Source: an uncultured Methylobacillus sp.
GTDB lineage: Bacteria; Pseudomonadota; Gammaproteobacteria; Burkholderiales; Methylophilaceae
Direction of reading: 5' to 3'
Length of the DNA: 64,000 nucleotides
Assembly: GCA_903824575.1 (NCBI GenBank)
Contig: CAIJXJ010000222.1
Location: forward strand, 25,873 to 89,872
Positions 1 to 9,931 of the stretch are shown here, one piece after another. Position numbers and translations under genes: made by a program. The first letter of the stretch is position 1. Every line of letters starts with the position of its first letter. Below the pieces are notes generated by a model. The model saw only the letters and a program-made list of their open reading frames with translations, was not told the origin of the DNA and made no database searches.

Positions 1-1830
1 CACCGCCTCCTGCTCCCCCAGAAACAGGCTGACGCCAATACTGGGCGTGCTATGGTGCTCAAAACCACGCAACAAATAGGGCTGGTTCAATGCATCCAGC
101 ACCTTCTCCCCCACCACCTCGGCATAGGTCGCCGCTTGCTCGGCCTGCTCGCTCAAACCCTCCAGGATGACGACAAACTCGTCCCCACCCAGGCGCGCAA
201 CCGTATCTTCCGCTCGCACGCAAGCGCTCAGGCGCTGCGCCACCTCAACCAGCAACAAATCGCCGACCGCATGACCGCGCGTATCATTAAGCGTCTTGAA
301 ATTATCGAGATCAATGAAAAGTACCGCGCCATGATGCTGGCGCCGCATGGACGATGCCAATGCTTGCTGCAGACGATCCAGCAGCAAGCGGCGATTGGGC
401 AGACTGGTGAGTTGGTCGAAATAGGCCAGGGTATGAATAGCAGCCTCAGCCTCCTTGAACTGGCTGATATCGGAAAATGTGCCGATATAATGCGTAGCCA
501 CACCATCCGTGCCCTTGATAGTGGAGATCGTCAGCCAGTGCGGATACGGGCTGCCATCCTTGCACTGCTGCCAGACTTCGCCCTGCCATACGCCTTCGCT
601 CTGTACCTTCTCCTGCATTTGCTGATAAAACAGGGAATCATGGTGTTTCGACTGCAGAAACTCCAGCGTTTTTCCAATCACCTCATCGCTGCCATACCCT
701 GTCAAGCGGGTAAATGCGCTGTTGACGCGCAGGATATGCTCGCTGGCGTCCAGCACGAACACCCCTTCCTGCACTTCAAAGGCCGCTGCTGCAATGCGCA
801 GTTCTCTCTCCGCCGCCCGTCGTTCCGTCACGTCACGACCGATGACCACCAGCGCGCGGCGCGCCCCGGCGCTATCGAACAACGGCATCTTACGCACTTC
901 AAAATCGTGCAAGACACCGTTTTCATCTAATGCCTGCTCTGATGACAGGGTTAACTTTTCCGCCTTCCAGGCCTTTTCATCCTCAATCATGCAGGCCTCA
1001 TGTACACTGCGAAACTCCGGCCGGGCCTGTGCCAGCTCCATTTCGGTCTTGCCACGCCAGTCAAATCCATGCAGCCGAAACAGGTTCTTGGCCATTTCAT
1101 TAGTAATCAGCCAGCGACCGTTACCATCCTTGAAAAAAATCGCATCGGGGATGGCCTCGATCAGCGCGGTCAATCGCTCCGTGAGCAGATTCAGCGCCGC
1201 ATCTTTCTGCATCAATGAGGTCCGGCCGGTGTCGGCCTGCAGACGCAGGGATACATTTTCGAGCAGGAAGACGTGCTGCCGTCTTACCATCGTAATGAGG
1301 AACAATAAGAACAGCAGAGTCATGGCCGACATGGTCAACCCGGCGTCACTGCTTTCGGCAAACAGCCGTAGCATCAGAGGCAACAACAAGGGCGTAATGT
1401 AGCCGAGGGCACTGACCATATCCATGGAATAGGTCACCATCGCAGCCGCCGTCACCCCGGCCAGGGCAAATGCCAGGGTCGCCTGATGTGCGGGATTATG
1501 TGGCGGGAATAATAACCAGGCTGACACTCCCCACAGGATGCCGGTAATAAATGCCCCGAACCGGAAGCGTTGCAGCCAGCCCTTAGGCGTCGCTCCCTGT
1601 GGCAGCCGGCGCCAGGACAGGTACAAACGGGCTCGCCCAAGAATGGAAAGCTGAATCAGGACCAGCCAGGTTGTTGCCGCTATCGCGCCGACAGCCGGTG
1701 ACTGCACATAGGCCAGCAGCATTGCCAGCAATGCGGTGGTAGCAAGCGAGACCGGCATGCCGGAATAGAGTTGCCGCACCTGTTCAGCATGCAGGGCATC
1801 CATCCCGGCGGTCGCAGGGCGTAGAGGCAT
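1..1830 (-). CDS. Membrane PAS-PAS-GGDEF diguanylate cyclase (partial, runs off left edge)
   Basis: The reading frame is open from an ATG at 1830 to the first base of the window, so the C-terminus is missing. The first ~200 residues are hydrophobic with about five or six membrane segments, a likely sensory input module. Two PAS-like domains follow at roughly residues 215-335 and 340-455. The GGDEF domain begins near 460, and its intact signature GGDEF is at residues 548-552. The last visible residues (SIGVSLF and after) are the typical end of a GGDEF domain; an EAL domain could follow outside the window. GGDEF proteins make cyclic di-GMP from two GTP at the inner membrane. The start lies one base after the trpE stop codon, which suggests translational coupling, although the functional link is unclear. 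Family assignment is firm; the signal sensed is unknown. Confidence 0.88.
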   Translation of the reverse strand, partial: MPLRPATAGMDALHAEQVRQLYSGMPVSLATTALLAMLLAYVQSPAVGAIAATTWLVLIQLSILGRARLYLSWRRLPQGATPKGWLQRFRFGAFITGILWGVSAWLLFPPHNPAHQATLAFALAGVTAAAMVTYSMDMVSALGYITPLLLPLMLRLFAESSDAGLTMSAMTLLFLLFLITMVRRQHVFLLENVSLRLQADTGRTSLMQKDAALNLLTERLTALIEAIPDAIFFKDGNGRWLITNEMAKNLFRLHGFDWRGKTEMELAQARPEFRSVHEACMIEDEKAWKAEKLTLSSEQALDENGVLHDFEVRKMPLFDSAGARRALVVIGRDVTERRAAERELRIAAAAFEVQEGVFVLDASEHILRVNSAFTRLTGYGSDEVIGKTLEFLQSKHHDSLFYQQMQEKVQSEGVWQGEVWQQCKDGSPYPHWLTISTIKGTDGVATHYIGTFSDISQFKEAEAAIHTLAYFDQLTSLPNRRLLLDRLQQALASSMRRQHHGAVLFIDLDNFKTLNDTRGHAVGDLLLVEVAQRLSACVRAEDTVARLGGDEFVVILEGLSEQAEQAATYAEVVGEKVLDALNQPYLLRGFEHHSTPSIGVSLFLGEQEAV

Positions 1831-1831
1831 C

Positions 1832-3313
1832 TTAAGCGTTATCCAGCCCGGCTAGCGCTAATTCTGCGGCCCGCAACACGGCCCGCGCCTTGTTCAGCGT
1901 TTCCGTCCATTCGTTATCGGGCACCGAATCGGCCACGATACCGGCACCAGCCTGCACATAAAGCATCTGGTCCTTGATAACTGCGGTTCGAATCGCGATC
2001 GCCACATCCATGTCACCATTGAACCCAAGGTAGCCAACCGCACCGGCATAAATACCGCGCTTGGAAGGCTCCAGTTCGTCGATGATTTCCATCGCCCGTA
2101 CCTTGGGCGCCCCACTCACCGTGCCGGCAGGAAAGGTGGCCCGGAGCACGTCGATGGCATCCATGCCGGGCTTCAGCCGGCCTTCAACGCTGGACACGAT
2201 ATGCATCACATGAGAATAGCGCTCGATCACCATGTTATCGGTGACGTGCACGCTGCCGGTTTGCGCCACGCGGCCAACATCATTGCGACCGAGATCCATC
2301 AGTTGCACGTGCTCAGCACACTCCTTGGGGTCGGCCAGCAACTCCTCCGCCAATGCCACATCCTGTTCGCGCGTCTGGCCCCTGGGGCGGGTACCTGCGA
2401 TAGGACGGGCGGTGACGATATCGCCTTCGAGCCGCACCAGGATCTCGGGTGAAGAACCGACGATATGATGATCATCCATGTCGTAATAGAACATGTAAGG
2501 CGAAGGATTGAGACTGCGTAACGCCCGGTACAAGGACAACGGGGAGGCCGCAAACGGCTGCGACATGCGCTGGGAGAGCACCACCTGCATGATATCGCCA
2601 TTGAATATATAGCGTCGTGCCTGCTCCACTGCAGCCTTGAAGCCGGCCTCGCCAAACTCCGAAACGGCTGTTACCGGTGCCATGGCAGGGGCAACGGCAA
2701 GCTGTGCGGGTTCGCGCAAGCTGCCGATCAGGGCATCGAGGCGTGCCTGTGCCGTCGCATAGGCATTGGCTTGTGCCGGATCGGCATAGACGATGAAGCT
2801 GAGTTTGGAAGCCAGGTTATCCACCACTGCCAATTCTTCGGTCAGCAACAACTGGATATCCGGTGTGCCGACCACATCGGGCTTTTGTACACCCGCCAAG
2901 CGACGCTCGATATGGCGCACGGTTTCATAGCCAAAATAGCCGGCGAGGCCGCCGGTATAACGCGGCAGGCCGGAGAGTGGCGCCGGTTTGAAACGCGCCT
3001 GAAATGCCTGCACGAAATCCAGCGGGTCAGTGTCAAGGACGGACTCGACCACCCCGCCGTCACGGATCACTTGAATATTGCGACCACGGGCAAGGATACG
3101 TGTCCTCGCCGGCAGGCCAATGAAGGAATAGCGCCCGAAGCGCTCGCCACCCTGCACCGACTCCAGCAGATAGGAATAAGGGCGATTGGCAAGCTTCAGG
3201 TAAAGCGAGAGCGGGGTGTCGAGATCGGCATAGATCTCGGCTACCAGCGGAATGCGGTTGTAACCTTCGCTGGCTAATCGATTGAATTCTTGTTCGGTCA
3301 GACGGTGCAACAT
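1832..3313 (-). CDS. trpE: Anthranilate synthase component I
   Basis: This enzyme converts chorismate to anthranilate, using ammonia from the TrpG glutaminase, in the first committed step of tryptophan synthesis. The protein has 493 residues. The N-terminal part carries the LLES motif at residues 49-52, part of the tryptophan feedback site in this family. The chorismate-binding domain fills the C-terminal half, with the typical [16 protein letters not shown] stretch. I chose the ATG at 3313 rather than the ATG at 3340 because a good ribosome binding site (TTGGAGA) lies just before it and the family normally begins at this point. It follows gph on the same strand after about 110 bp. trpG, trpD and trpC are not in the window; they probably lie elsewhere or beyond the left edge. 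Confidence 0.96.
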   Translation of the reverse strand: MLHRLTEQEFNRLASEGYNRIPLVAEIYADLDTPLSLYLKLANRPYSYLLESVQGGERFGRYSFIGLPARTRILARGRNIQVIRDGGVVESVLDTDPLDFVQAFQARFKPAPLSGLPRYTGGLAGYFGYETVRHIERRLAGVQKPDVVGTPDIQLLLTEELAVVDNLASKLSFIVYADPAQANAYATAQARLDALIGSLREPAQLAVAPAMAPVTAVSEFGEAGFKAAVEQARRYIFNGDIMQVVLSQRMSQPFAASPLSLYRALRSLNPSPYMFYYDMDDHHIVGSSPEILVRLEGDIVTARPIAGTRPRGQTREQDVALAEELLADPKECAEHVQLMDLGRNDVGRVAQTGSVHVTDNMVIERYSHVMHIVSSVEGRLKPGMDAIDVLRATFPAGTVSGAPKVRAMEIIDELEPSKRGIYAGAVGYLGFNGDMDVAIAIRTAVIKDQMLYVQAGAGIVADSVPDNEWTETLNKARAVLRAAELALAGLDNA

Positions 3314-3426
3314 GAAAATCTCCAAATCTGGTCTTGTCATCGGCGCGCTTTTCCAAGCGCCGGGCGCATGCTTAGCTCACGGCCACCATCGCCAACCGAC
3401 TGTTAACAGATTGAAGGATATTGACG

Positions 3427-4116
3427 TCATGCTTTCACGATCAGTTGACTGGCCTCAAATACGCTTTCCACCACCCGATCGAGATCCAGTTTTTCCACCG
3501 GCTCGCCGTGGTTATAGCCATAAGGCACGCAAAAAATATGGCATCCGGCCGCACGCGCCGCTTGTGCGTCATTCTGCGAATCACCGATCAACAACATTTG
3601 ATCCGGCCGCACGCCGAACTGCTCGCAGGCAAAGAGCAGCGGCAATGGATCCGGCTTGGTTCTGGGCAGCGAGTCGCCGGACAGTATCAGCTCGAAATAA
3701 TCTCTGAGGCCGGTGTCACGCAACAGTGGCAGGGTAAATTTCTCCGCCTTGTTGGTGATGCAGGCCAGACGGTAACCCGAGGCCTTCAGCACTTCCAGCC
3801 CTTCCACCACCCCCGGATAGGGCCGGCTGTACAGGCTAACGACCTCGGCATAGTGGCGCTCGTAAAGCGGGCGGGCCAGTGCGAACAGTTCGGCAGCCGG
3901 TTCCGCAAACATTTCACCAGTCAGCACGCGCTTGATCAGGCGATCGACGCCGTTGCCGATATAGGTCATGACAACGGCCATGTCCACCTGCGGCCGTTCC
4001 ATTTCAGCCAGCATGCGGTTGGCCGCCTCTGCCAAGTCGGGCGCCGTGTTAAGCAAGGTACCATCGAGGTCAATCACGACGGCCTGCACCGCTAATGGCA
4101 TATCCAGTTTAGACAT
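3427..4116 (-). CDS. gph: Phosphoglycolate phosphatase (HAD family)
   Basis: This protein dephosphorylates 2-phosphoglycolate, a product of Rubisco oxygenation or of DNA 3'-end repair. It is about 229 residues with HAD motif I DLDGT at residues 16-20, the later motif with the conserved lysine (TKPDP), and the acidic motif GDSQNDAQAA. The ATG at 4116 is taken as start. A TTG at 4122 overlapping the stop codon of the upstream lipoprotein gene is a real alternative, because an AAGG is better spaced to it. It sits between rpe and trpE, an order common in betaproteobacteria, which supports Gph over other HAD phosphatases. Confidence 0.92.
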   Translation of the reverse strand: MSKLDMPLAVQAVVIDLDGTLLNTAPDLAEAANRMLAEMERPQVDMAVVMTYIGNGVDRLIKRVLTGEMFAEPAAELFALARPLYERHYAEVVSLYSRPYPGVVEGLEVLKASGYRLACITNKAEKFTLPLLRDTGLRDYFELILSGDSLPRTKPDPLPLLFACEQFGVRPDQMLLIGDSQNDAQAARAAGCHIFCVPYGYNHGEPVEKLDLDRVVESVFEASQLIVKA

Positions 4117-4118
4117 GA

Positions 4119-4490
4119 TCAATGCTTTGCCTTGTCTTTGGGGGCATCTGCTGGGAGCGCATCTTTCTTGGCCGCGTCTTTCTTGGCATCGATAGCTTCC
4201 CCGTCTTTTTTCTCGTCCACTGGTTTATCCGCTTCAGCCTTGGCTGCGGCGGCACTCAAGTTGGGGTTAAGCTTACCCGCCTTGATATCCTCATCTGCCG
4301 ATTTCCAGCCATCAAGCAATGATGACGGGCTTTGCGCCTCGTTCTCCTTCATGCAATCCTCCGGCACCTTGCCGGATACTCGACAGGCGAAACCAATGGC
4401 TTCGGCATCGGCCATTTTCTGGTCGGCAGCGCCAGTCAGTTTGTCGCAACCGGCGAGCAACAAAACAAGGATCAGGAGAGAGAGTCGCAC
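4119..4490 (-). CDS. Small lysine/alanine-rich lipoprotein
   Basis: A 123-residue protein starting with GTG, five bases after the rpe stop. It begins with a short signal peptide and a lipobox ending LLAGC, so it should be lipidated at about residue 15. The middle has two further cysteines (FACRVSG and EDCMKE) that could form a disulfide in the periplasm. The last 50 residues are low-complexity Lys/Asp/Ala repeats, likely disordered. No family is recognised. It lies inside the rpe-gph-trpE run and is presumably co-transcribed. Function unknown. Confidence 0.8.
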   Translation of the reverse strand: MRLSLLILVLLLAGCDKLTGAADQKMADAEAIGFACRVSGKVPEDCMKENEAQSPSSLLDGWKSADEDIKAGKLNPNLSAAAAKAEADKPVDEKKDGEAIDAKKDAAKKDALPADAPKDKAKH

Positions 4491-4495
4491 GGGAA

Positions 4496-5194
4496 TCAGA
4501 CCTTGGCCAGTTCAGCGCGCAGGGCAGCGACGATGGTGTTGTATCGGTTGGGGTCAGTGGCTTGTGGCGCACCGAACAAGGCAGAACCGGCGACAAAAGT
4601 ATCGGCACCGGCACGGGCAATCTCGGCAATATTGGCCACATTCACGCCACCGTCGATTTCCAGCCAGATCTCGCGTCCCGTCTTGTCACGATAGGCATCG
4701 ATCCTGGCGCGCGCCAACCTGAGTTTATTCAGCGCTTCCGGGATGAATTTCTGACCACCAAAACCAGGATTCACCGACATCAGGAGCACCATGTCGATCT
4801 TGTCCATGACATGATCCAGATAATCCAGCGGCGTGCCCGGGTTAAATACCAGACCGGCCTTGCAGCCATTTTCCTTGATCAGCGCCAAGGAACGGTCGAT
4901 GTGTTCGGAGCCTTCCGGGTGAAAGGTAATGATATTGGCGCCAGCCTTGGCAAAATCAGGAATGATGCGATCGACCGGCTTCACCATCAGGTGCACGTCG
5001 ATGATGGCGTCAGTGAGCGGGCGAATCGCGCTGCACACCAGGGGGCCGATAGTCAAATTAGGCACATAATGGTTATCCATCACATCGAAGTGCACGATAT
5101 CGGCACCGGAGGCGAGAACATCGGTAATTTCCTGACCCAGCTTGGCAAAGTCGGCGGACAGAATACTTGGGGCGATACGGAACTGCTGGCTCAT
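4496..5194 (-). CDS. rpe: Ribulose-phosphate 3-epimerase
   Basis: Interconverts ribulose 5-phosphate and xylulose 5-phosphate in the pentose phosphate and Calvin cycles. The 232-residue TIM-barrel protein shows the family signatures APSILSADF at the N-terminus, [13 protein letters not shown] and DVHLMV with metal-binding His/Asp residues, [10 protein letters not shown] near the phosphate site, and EIDGGVN. A GGAG ribosome site precedes the ATG at 5194. It is first in a minus-strand run with the lipoprotein gene, gph and trpE, and is divergent from hemA across 114 bp that must hold both promoters. Pairing with gph fits Calvin-cycle carbon flow, but Rubisco is not in the window. Confidence 0.96.
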   Translation of the reverse strand: MSQQFRIAPSILSADFAKLGQEITDVLASGADIVHFDVMDNHYVPNLTIGPLVCSAIRPLTDAIIDVHLMVKPVDRIIPDFAKAGANIITFHPEGSEHIDRSLALIKENGCKAGLVFNPGTPLDYLDHVMDKIDMVLLMSVNPGFGGQKFIPEALNKLRLARARIDAYRDKTGREIWLEIDGGVNVANIAEIARAGADTFVAGSALFGAPQATDPNRYNTIVAALRAELAKV

Positions 5195-5308
5195 AATGGC
5201 TCCATGGAAAAACGCAAAAACGTCATTTTAACCGTAATCAGTCGCCAATAAACACTCTAACAGCCTGAAATTGTTGCTTATGCCCGCGCGATAACGGAAA
5301 ATTGCGGC

Positions 5309-6553
5309 ATGCATCTGTTTGCCCTCGGCGTTAACCATACCACCGCCCCCCTCTCCATCCGCGAACACGTCGCTTTTCAGAGCGAGAGTTTGGGGCAGGC
5401 GCTGCGCGACTTGGTTGCGCACCATCCGGTAAAAGAGGCAGCCATCCTCTCCACCTGCAACCGTACCGAGCTTTACTGCAACACCGATCAGCCGCAGGCA
5501 GCATTGGACTGGCTGGCACAATATCACCGCCTGCAACTATCCTCGATCCAGCCATACACCTACGCGCTGAATAACAATGAGGCAGTGAAACATGCCTTCC
5601 GCGTCGCTTCCGGCCTCGACTCCATGGTGCTGGGTGAGCCGCAGATCCTGGGCCAAATGAAGCAAGCGGTAAAAGTCGCTGAACACGCCGGCACGCTTGG
5701 CACCTTGCTACACAAGCTGTTCCAGAACACCTTTGCCGTAGCCAAGGAAGTGCGTACCACCACCGATATCGGCGCCAGTTCCGTTTCCATGGCGGCGGCC
5801 TCGGTCAAGCTGGCGCAACGCATCTTCGGTGACTTGAAACCTCTCAAGGTGTTGTTCATCGGCGCTGGCGAGATGATTGAGCTTTGCGCCGAGCACTTTG
5901 CGGCGCAGCAACCGGCCATAATCACCGTCGCCAATCGCACCCTGGAACGCGGCGTAGCACTGGCCTCACGCCTGGGCGGCAATGCCATCATGCTGGCAGA
6001 ATTACCGGAACACCTGCACCAGTTCGATATCGTCATCACCTGCACTGCCAGCCAGTTGCCCATCGTGGGCCTGGGGATGGTGGAACGGGCAATCAAGACA
6101 CGCAAACATAAACCCATATTCATGGTGGATCTGGCCGTGCCGCGCGACGTGGAACTGGAAGTGGCCGATCTCGACGACGTGTTCCTCTACAGCGTGGATG
6201 ACCTCGCCGAAATCGTGCAGGAAGGCATGGGCAATCGCCAGCTGGCTGCGGTGGAGGCCGAAATCATCATCGATGTGCGTGTCGGTCATTTCATGCACTG
6301 GCTGCAATCGCGTGAAACCGTGCCCACCATACGTGCGCTGCGCGACCAGGCCGAACGCACGCGCCGCCACGAGATGGAAAAAGCGCTCAAACTGCTGAGC
6401 CGTGGCGAAGACCCGCAGCAGGTACTGGAACAATTGGGACACGCCCTCACCAACAAATTCCTGCATGCGCCCAGTCATGCCCTCAATACCACCACCGGGG
6501 ATGACCGCGCAGCGCTTGAGGCACTGATGCGCCAGCTCTATCAGATTCTATGA
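5309..6553 (+). CDS. hemA: Glutamyl-tRNA reductase
   Basis: Reduces glutamyl-tRNA(Glu) with NADPH to glutamate-1-semialdehyde, the first step of C5-pathway tetrapyrrole synthesis. The 414-residue protein has the catalytic cysteine at position 50 in STCNRTE, the His-rich N-terminus GVNHTTAP, a nucleotide-binding domain from about 170 (FIGAGEM), and a helical dimerisation tail. It starts with ATG at 5309 behind a weak ribosome site. Its stop overlaps the prfA start by four bases, so it is translationally coupled with prfA and then prmC, the usual hemA-prfA-prmC operon. Confidence 0.97.
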   Translation: MHLFALGVNHTTAPLSIREHVAFQSESLGQALRDLVAHHPVKEAAILSTCNRTELYCNTDQPQAALDWLAQYHRLQLSSIQPYTYALNNNEAVKHAFRVASGLDSMVLGEPQILGQMKQAVKVAEHAGTLGTLLHKLFQNTFAVAKEVRTTTDIGASSVSMAAASVKLAQRIFGDLKPLKVLFIGAGEMIELCAEHFAAQQPAIITVANRTLERGVALASRLGGNAIMLAELPEHLHQFDIVITCTASQLPIVGLGMVERAIKTRKHKPIFMVDLAVPRDVELEVADLDDVFLYSVDDLAEIVQEGMGNRQLAAVEAEIIIDVRVGHFMHWLQSRETVPTIRALRDQAERTRRHEMEKALKLLSRGEDPQQVLEQLGHALTNKFLHAPSHALNTTTGDDRAALEALMRQLYQIL

Positions 6554-7635
6554 AACCCTCCATACAAAAAAAACTGGCGCATTTGTGCAACCGCCTGGAA
6601 GAGCTGAATCTGCTGCTGTCAAGCGAGGATGCTACCGCCAGCATGGACAACTACCGCAAGTTGTCGCGCGAGCACGCCGAACTTGGCCCCATCGTCGAAC
6701 AATATCTGGCCTACAAGCAGGTCGAGACCGACATCCGGGATGCCGAGGAGATGGCCACTGACCCCGACATGCGCGATTTCATGGAAGAAGAAATCAAGGC
6801 GGGACGCGAGAAACTGGAAACCACGGCGCTGGAACTGCAGAAACTATTGCTACCGAAGGACCCCAATGACGAGCGCAGCATCTTCCTGGAAATCCGGGCC
6901 GGCACCGGCGGCGACGAATCCGCCCTGTTCGCCGGCGACCTGTTCCGCATGTACAGCCGTTACGCCGAGCGCCAACGCTGGAAGGTTGAGGTGGTCTCCG
7001 CCAACGATTCCGAACTAGGCGGCTATCGCGAAATCATCGCCAAGGTCGATGGCTTTGGCGCCTACTCGAAACTGAAATTCGAGTCTGGCGGTCACCGCGT
7101 CCAACGCGTGCCGGAAACCGAAACCCAGGGACGCATCCATACCTCGGCCTGCACCGTCGCCATCATGCCGGAAGTCGATGAAATCATGGATGTTGACATC
7201 AATCCGGCAGATCTGCGCATCGACACTTATCGCGCCAGTGGCGCCGGCGGCCAGCACATCAACAAGACCGATTCCGCAGTACGCATTACCCACCTGCCCA
7301 CCGGCATCGTGGTCGAGTGCCAGGATGACCGCTCGCAGCATCGCAACAAGGCGCAGGCCATGTCTGTCCTGGCTGCGCGCATCAAGGACACCCAGGTGCG
7401 TGCGCAGCAATCGAAGGAAGCCGCCACCCGCAAAAGTCTGGTCGGCAGTGGCGATCGCTCCGAGCGCATCCGCACCTACAATTTTCCGCAAGGCCGCATC
7501 ACCGACCATCGCATCAACCTCACCCTGTATAAGATCGAAACCATGATGCAGGGCGATCTGGACGAACTGATCAATGCATTGGTGGCTGAACATCAAGCCG
7601 AACTGCTGGCGGCCCTCGGCGATGAATCGCTCTGA
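6550..7635 (+). CDS. prfA: Peptide chain release factor 1
   Basis: Recognises UAA and UAG stop codons and triggers peptide release on the ribosome. The 361-residue protein carries the universal GGQ motif at residues 233-235 in SGAGGQHIN, the glutamine methylated by PrmC. The N-terminal helical domain and the decoding domain are intact and of normal length. It overlaps hemA by ATGA. The methylating partner prmC starts 97 bp downstream, so substrate and modifying enzyme lie in one operon. RF1 rather than RF2, since there is no programmed frameshift near the start. Confidence 0.97.
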   Translation: MKPSIQKKLAHLCNRLEELNLLLSSEDATASMDNYRKLSREHAELGPIVEQYLAYKQVETDIRDAEEMATDPDMRDFMEEEIKAGREKLETTALELQKLLLPKDPNDERSIFLEIRAGTGGDESALFAGDLFRMYSRYAERQRWKVEVVSANDSELGGYREIIAKVDGFGAYSKLKFESGGHRVQRVPETETQGRIHTSACTVAIMPEVDEIMDVDINPADLRIDTYRASGAGGQHINKTDSAVRITHLPTGIVVECQDDRSQHRNKAQAMSVLAARIKDTQVRAQQSKEAATRKSLVGSGDRSERIRTYNFPQGRITDHRINLTLYKIETMMQGDLDELINALVAEHQAELLAALGDESL

Positions 7636-7732
7636 ACCACATAGAAGCAAAAAATTCTGGGGCCTATGATGAAACAACAGACTTTCTGACCATGGCCGCA
7701 CCCGGCGATAGGGAGCCTGTCTGGCGCACGCC

Positions 7733-8584
7733 ATGAGCATCTCGGCGCTACTGGTACAGGCCAGTCAACAACTGTCCGCTGAACTTGCCCTTCCCATGAA
7801 CGAGGCACGCATCGAGTCGCAAGCCTTGCTGCGCCATGTCCTGGACGGCGTGTCCCGAGCCTGGATCATCCTGCATCAACAGCAAGCGCTCACACATGAG
7901 CAGAGAGGCTGGTTTAACGAACTGTTGCAACGCCGCCTGCAGGGCGAACCCATCGCCTATATCCTGAGCCGGCGCGAATTCTATGGGCTCGATCTCGCGG
8001 TAACGCCAGACGTGCTCATTCCGCGGGCGGACACCGAAACCCTGGTGGATGCGGCATTACAGCACATCCCTCTTCACCTGCCGTGCGCCATACTCGATCT
8101 TGGCACCGGCAGCGGGGCGATTGCCATCAGCCTGGCCCTGCACCGCCCTCAGTCCAAGGTGACGGCCATCGATTATTCAAGCGCCGCCATTGAAGTAGCA
8201 CGCGGCAATGCCGAACGACTCGGCGCCGACAATCTGCAACTGCTGCAAAGCGACTGGTTCGGCGCACTGAAAAGCCTGACCTTCGATGTCATGGTTAGCA
8301 ACCCGCCCTATATCGCGGCCGCCGATCCGCACCTGAAATTGGGCGACCTGCGCTTCGAGCCCCTGTGTGCACTGGCCTCGGGCACGGACGGGCTGAATGA
8401 CATTCGCAGCATCGTGGCACAGGCGCCCGCTTACCTGGCAACAAAAGGCTGGCTGCTGCTGGAGCATGGCTACGATCAGGCACCAACCGTGGCTAACTTG
8501 CTGCAGGCTGAGGGATTTGAAAAAATCCGCCACGCAACAGACCTCGCGGGCATACAACGGGTCACGCTGGGCCAAAAACCGTGA
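7733..8584 (+). CDS. prmC: Release-factor glutamine N5-methyltransferase
   Basis: Methylates the glutamine of the GGQ motif of RF1 and RF2 using S-adenosylmethionine. The 283-residue protein has an N-terminal helical domain, the Rossmann SAM motif LDLGTGSGAIAI, and the diagnostic NPPY motif (SNPPYIAA) that holds the substrate glutamine amide. The ATG at 7733 overlaps by ATGA a possible 14-codon leader ORF starting at 7692 behind prfA; no strong ribosome site sits directly before prmC. Third gene of hemA-prfA-prmC. Confidence 0.95.
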   Translation: MSISALLVQASQQLSAELALPMNEARIESQALLRHVLDGVSRAWIILHQQQALTHEQRGWFNELLQRRLQGEPIAYILSRREFYGLDLAVTPDVLIPRADTETLVDAALQHIPLHLPCAILDLGTGSGAIAISLALHRPQSKVTAIDYSSAAIEVARGNAERLGADNLQLLQSDWFGALKSLTFDVMVSNPPYIAAADPHLKLGDLRFEPLCALASGTDGLNDIRSIVAQAPAYLATKGWLLLEHGYDQAPTVANLLQAEGFEKIRHATDLAGIQRVTLGQKP

Positions 8585-8736
8585 CGCAACCAAGCTCTCG
8601 GTTGGTGACATTAGCAACAGCCTGCCCACCTCCAGCACATCTGTTTTCCCAAAAATTGTAAACAACATGCATAATGCTAGGATAAGAAGGTATTGAGGTT
8701 CTATATCCTCCCCCCTTTATTCCTGACGAGGTCAGC

Positions 8737-9231
8737 ATGCTTATTTCAAGAACAAGCCAGTACGCAATCCAGTCAATGATCTACATCGCAACGCAGCCGA
8801 TGGGCACACCCATTCTGAGCCGAGAGGTCGCCGAAAAGCTGCAGGTACCTGCCGCCTACCTCGCCAAAATAATGCAGACGCTGTGCAAGGGAGGACTCGT
8901 GACCTCCTATCGCGGTCGGCTCGGTGGTTTTTGCCTGCGCGAGAGCCCGGAAAAAATCGACTTGATGCGCATTCTGCAGATTACAGAAGGTCAGGATTTC
9001 ACCAAGGACTGCCTGCTGGGCCTGAAGGTCTGTAGCGATGAAACCGCCTGCCCCATGCATGCGGAGTGGAAACCAATCAAGATTGAAATCATCGACTTGT
9101 TGACACGCCAGACCTTATCCATGCTGAGCGAGGCGGTGCTGGTCGGCAAATACCGGATCAGTGATCTTCCCTATGCACTCCTGCCAGAGGGCGCGGCGGA
9201 CAAAAGCTGTTCGCCAGGGACCGGGGACTGA
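8737..9231 (+). CDS. Rrf2-family Fe-S transcriptional regulator
   Basis: A 164-residue protein with the typical Rrf2 start MLISRTSQYAIQSMIYIA, a winged helix-turn-helix in the first 60 residues, and three cysteines in KDCLLGLKVCSDETACPMH. Their spacing is C-x6-C-x5-C, close to the cluster-binding loop of IscR, NsrR and RirA, so it probably senses iron, nitric oxide or redox state through an Fe-S cluster. The ribosome site GAGG lies inside a small palindrome (CTGAC-GAG-GTCAG) right before the ATG. It is neither next to isc genes nor to an NO reductase, so the exact subtype cannot be named. Confidence 0.9.
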   Translation: MLISRTSQYAIQSMIYIATQPMGTPILSREVAEKLQVPAAYLAKIMQTLCKGGLVTSYRGRLGGFCLRESPEKIDLMRILQITEGQDFTKDCLLGLKVCSDETACPMHAEWKPIKIEIIDLLTRQTLSMLSEAVLVGKYRISDLPYALLPEGAADKSCSPGTGD

Positions 9232-9251
9232 AAACTCAGGATCGCGTTCAC

Positions 9252-9319
9252 TTGATCCTGGCAAGATAGCGTTTGAGTTTTTGATCCTGCCGCCGTACAC
9301 TTGATTAAATGTTACGAAA
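9252..9319 (+). promoter_or_regulatory. Candidate control region of the umuDC pair with repeated TTGATCCTG words
   Basis: The 100 bp before umuD holds TTGATCCTG at 9252-9260 and again at 9281-9289, 29 bp apart. An inverted CAGGATC at 9237-9243 pairs with GATCCTG at 9254-9260. A possible promoter reads TTGATC (9281) and TTAAAT about 17 bp later. I see no standard LexA box of the CTG-N10-CAG type here. These words may be the operator of a divergent SOS-type regulator or of the UmuD-like protein itself; this is inference. Confidence 0.35.
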
Positions 9320-9331
9320 TCAAGGTGTGCG

Positions 9332-9931
9332 ATGAACGACAGCTTCAAGACCCATGGTGGCAAACGACCGGGCGCCGGGCGTAAACCTGGCACCGGACAG
9401 GCCGAACCCAGCACAGTCATGCGCGTACCACACAGCCAGGCCGGCACGGTGCGCGATTTTCTGATCGCCCTCAAGCAGAAACGCCAACATGCCGCGCAAG
9501 ACAATGTTCTCGAACTCTCGTGCCTGGCACCCGACAACCGCCACATCGCACTTCCGCTCTACACCACCCGGGTGGTCGCCGGCTTCCCTTCCCCTGCAGA
9601 CGATCATGTAGAGAAGCGCCTCAGTCCCAGCGACTATCTGGTGAAAAACGACAGCGCCACCTTCTTCGTGCGCGTAAAGGGCGACTCCATGATAGACGCC
9701 GGCATTTTCGAGAATGACGTGCTGGTGATCGATCGATCGATCGAGGCCAGGGTCGGCGACATCGTACTGGCCATTCTCGAAGGCGAATTCACCGTCAAGA
9801 CCCTGGGCCGCTCAAAGCAAGGGCCACGGCTGATACCAGCCAATGACCATTACCCGGTGATCGAGATTCGGGCCGGCCAGAGCTTCGAGGTGTACGGCGT
9901 GGTAACCGGCTCCATGCGCAAATTCAGATGA
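9332..9931 (+). CDS. umuD: UmuD-like S24 peptidase / LexA-like repressor
   Basis: A 199-residue self-cleaving S24 protein. The cleavage site is Ala83-Gly84 in VVAGFPS, with the catalytic serine at 119 (KGDSM) and lysine at 156 (FTVKTL). In UmuD proteins RecA-stimulated cleavage gives UmuD', which joins UmuC as DNA polymerase V. The first 80 residues are longer than in E. coli UmuD and contain a basic, glycine-rich segment ([13 protein letters not shown]) often seen in S24 proteins of this kind. An AAGG ribosome site precedes the ATG. The gene overlaps umuC by ATGA. The codons around residue 133 contain four tandem GATC units (9727-9742). Confidence 0.9.
   Translation: MNDSFKTHGGKRPGAGRKPGTGQAEPSTVMRVPHSQAGTVRDFLIALKQKRQHAAQDNVLELSCLAPDNRHIALPLYTTRVVAGFPSPADDHVEKRLSPSDYLVKNDSATFFVRVKGDSMIDAGIFENDVLVIDRSIEARVGDIVLAILEGEFTVKTLGRSKQGPRLIPANDHYPVIEIRAGQSFEVYGVVTGSMRKFR

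Noticed and set aside
52..930. Plus-strand ORF of 292 codons
   Set aside because: It lies opposite the clear GGDEF/PAS frame on the minus strand and has no family features.
9200..9331. Canonical LexA box
   Set aside because: No CTG-N10-CAG spacing could be found; only the TTGATCCTG words.
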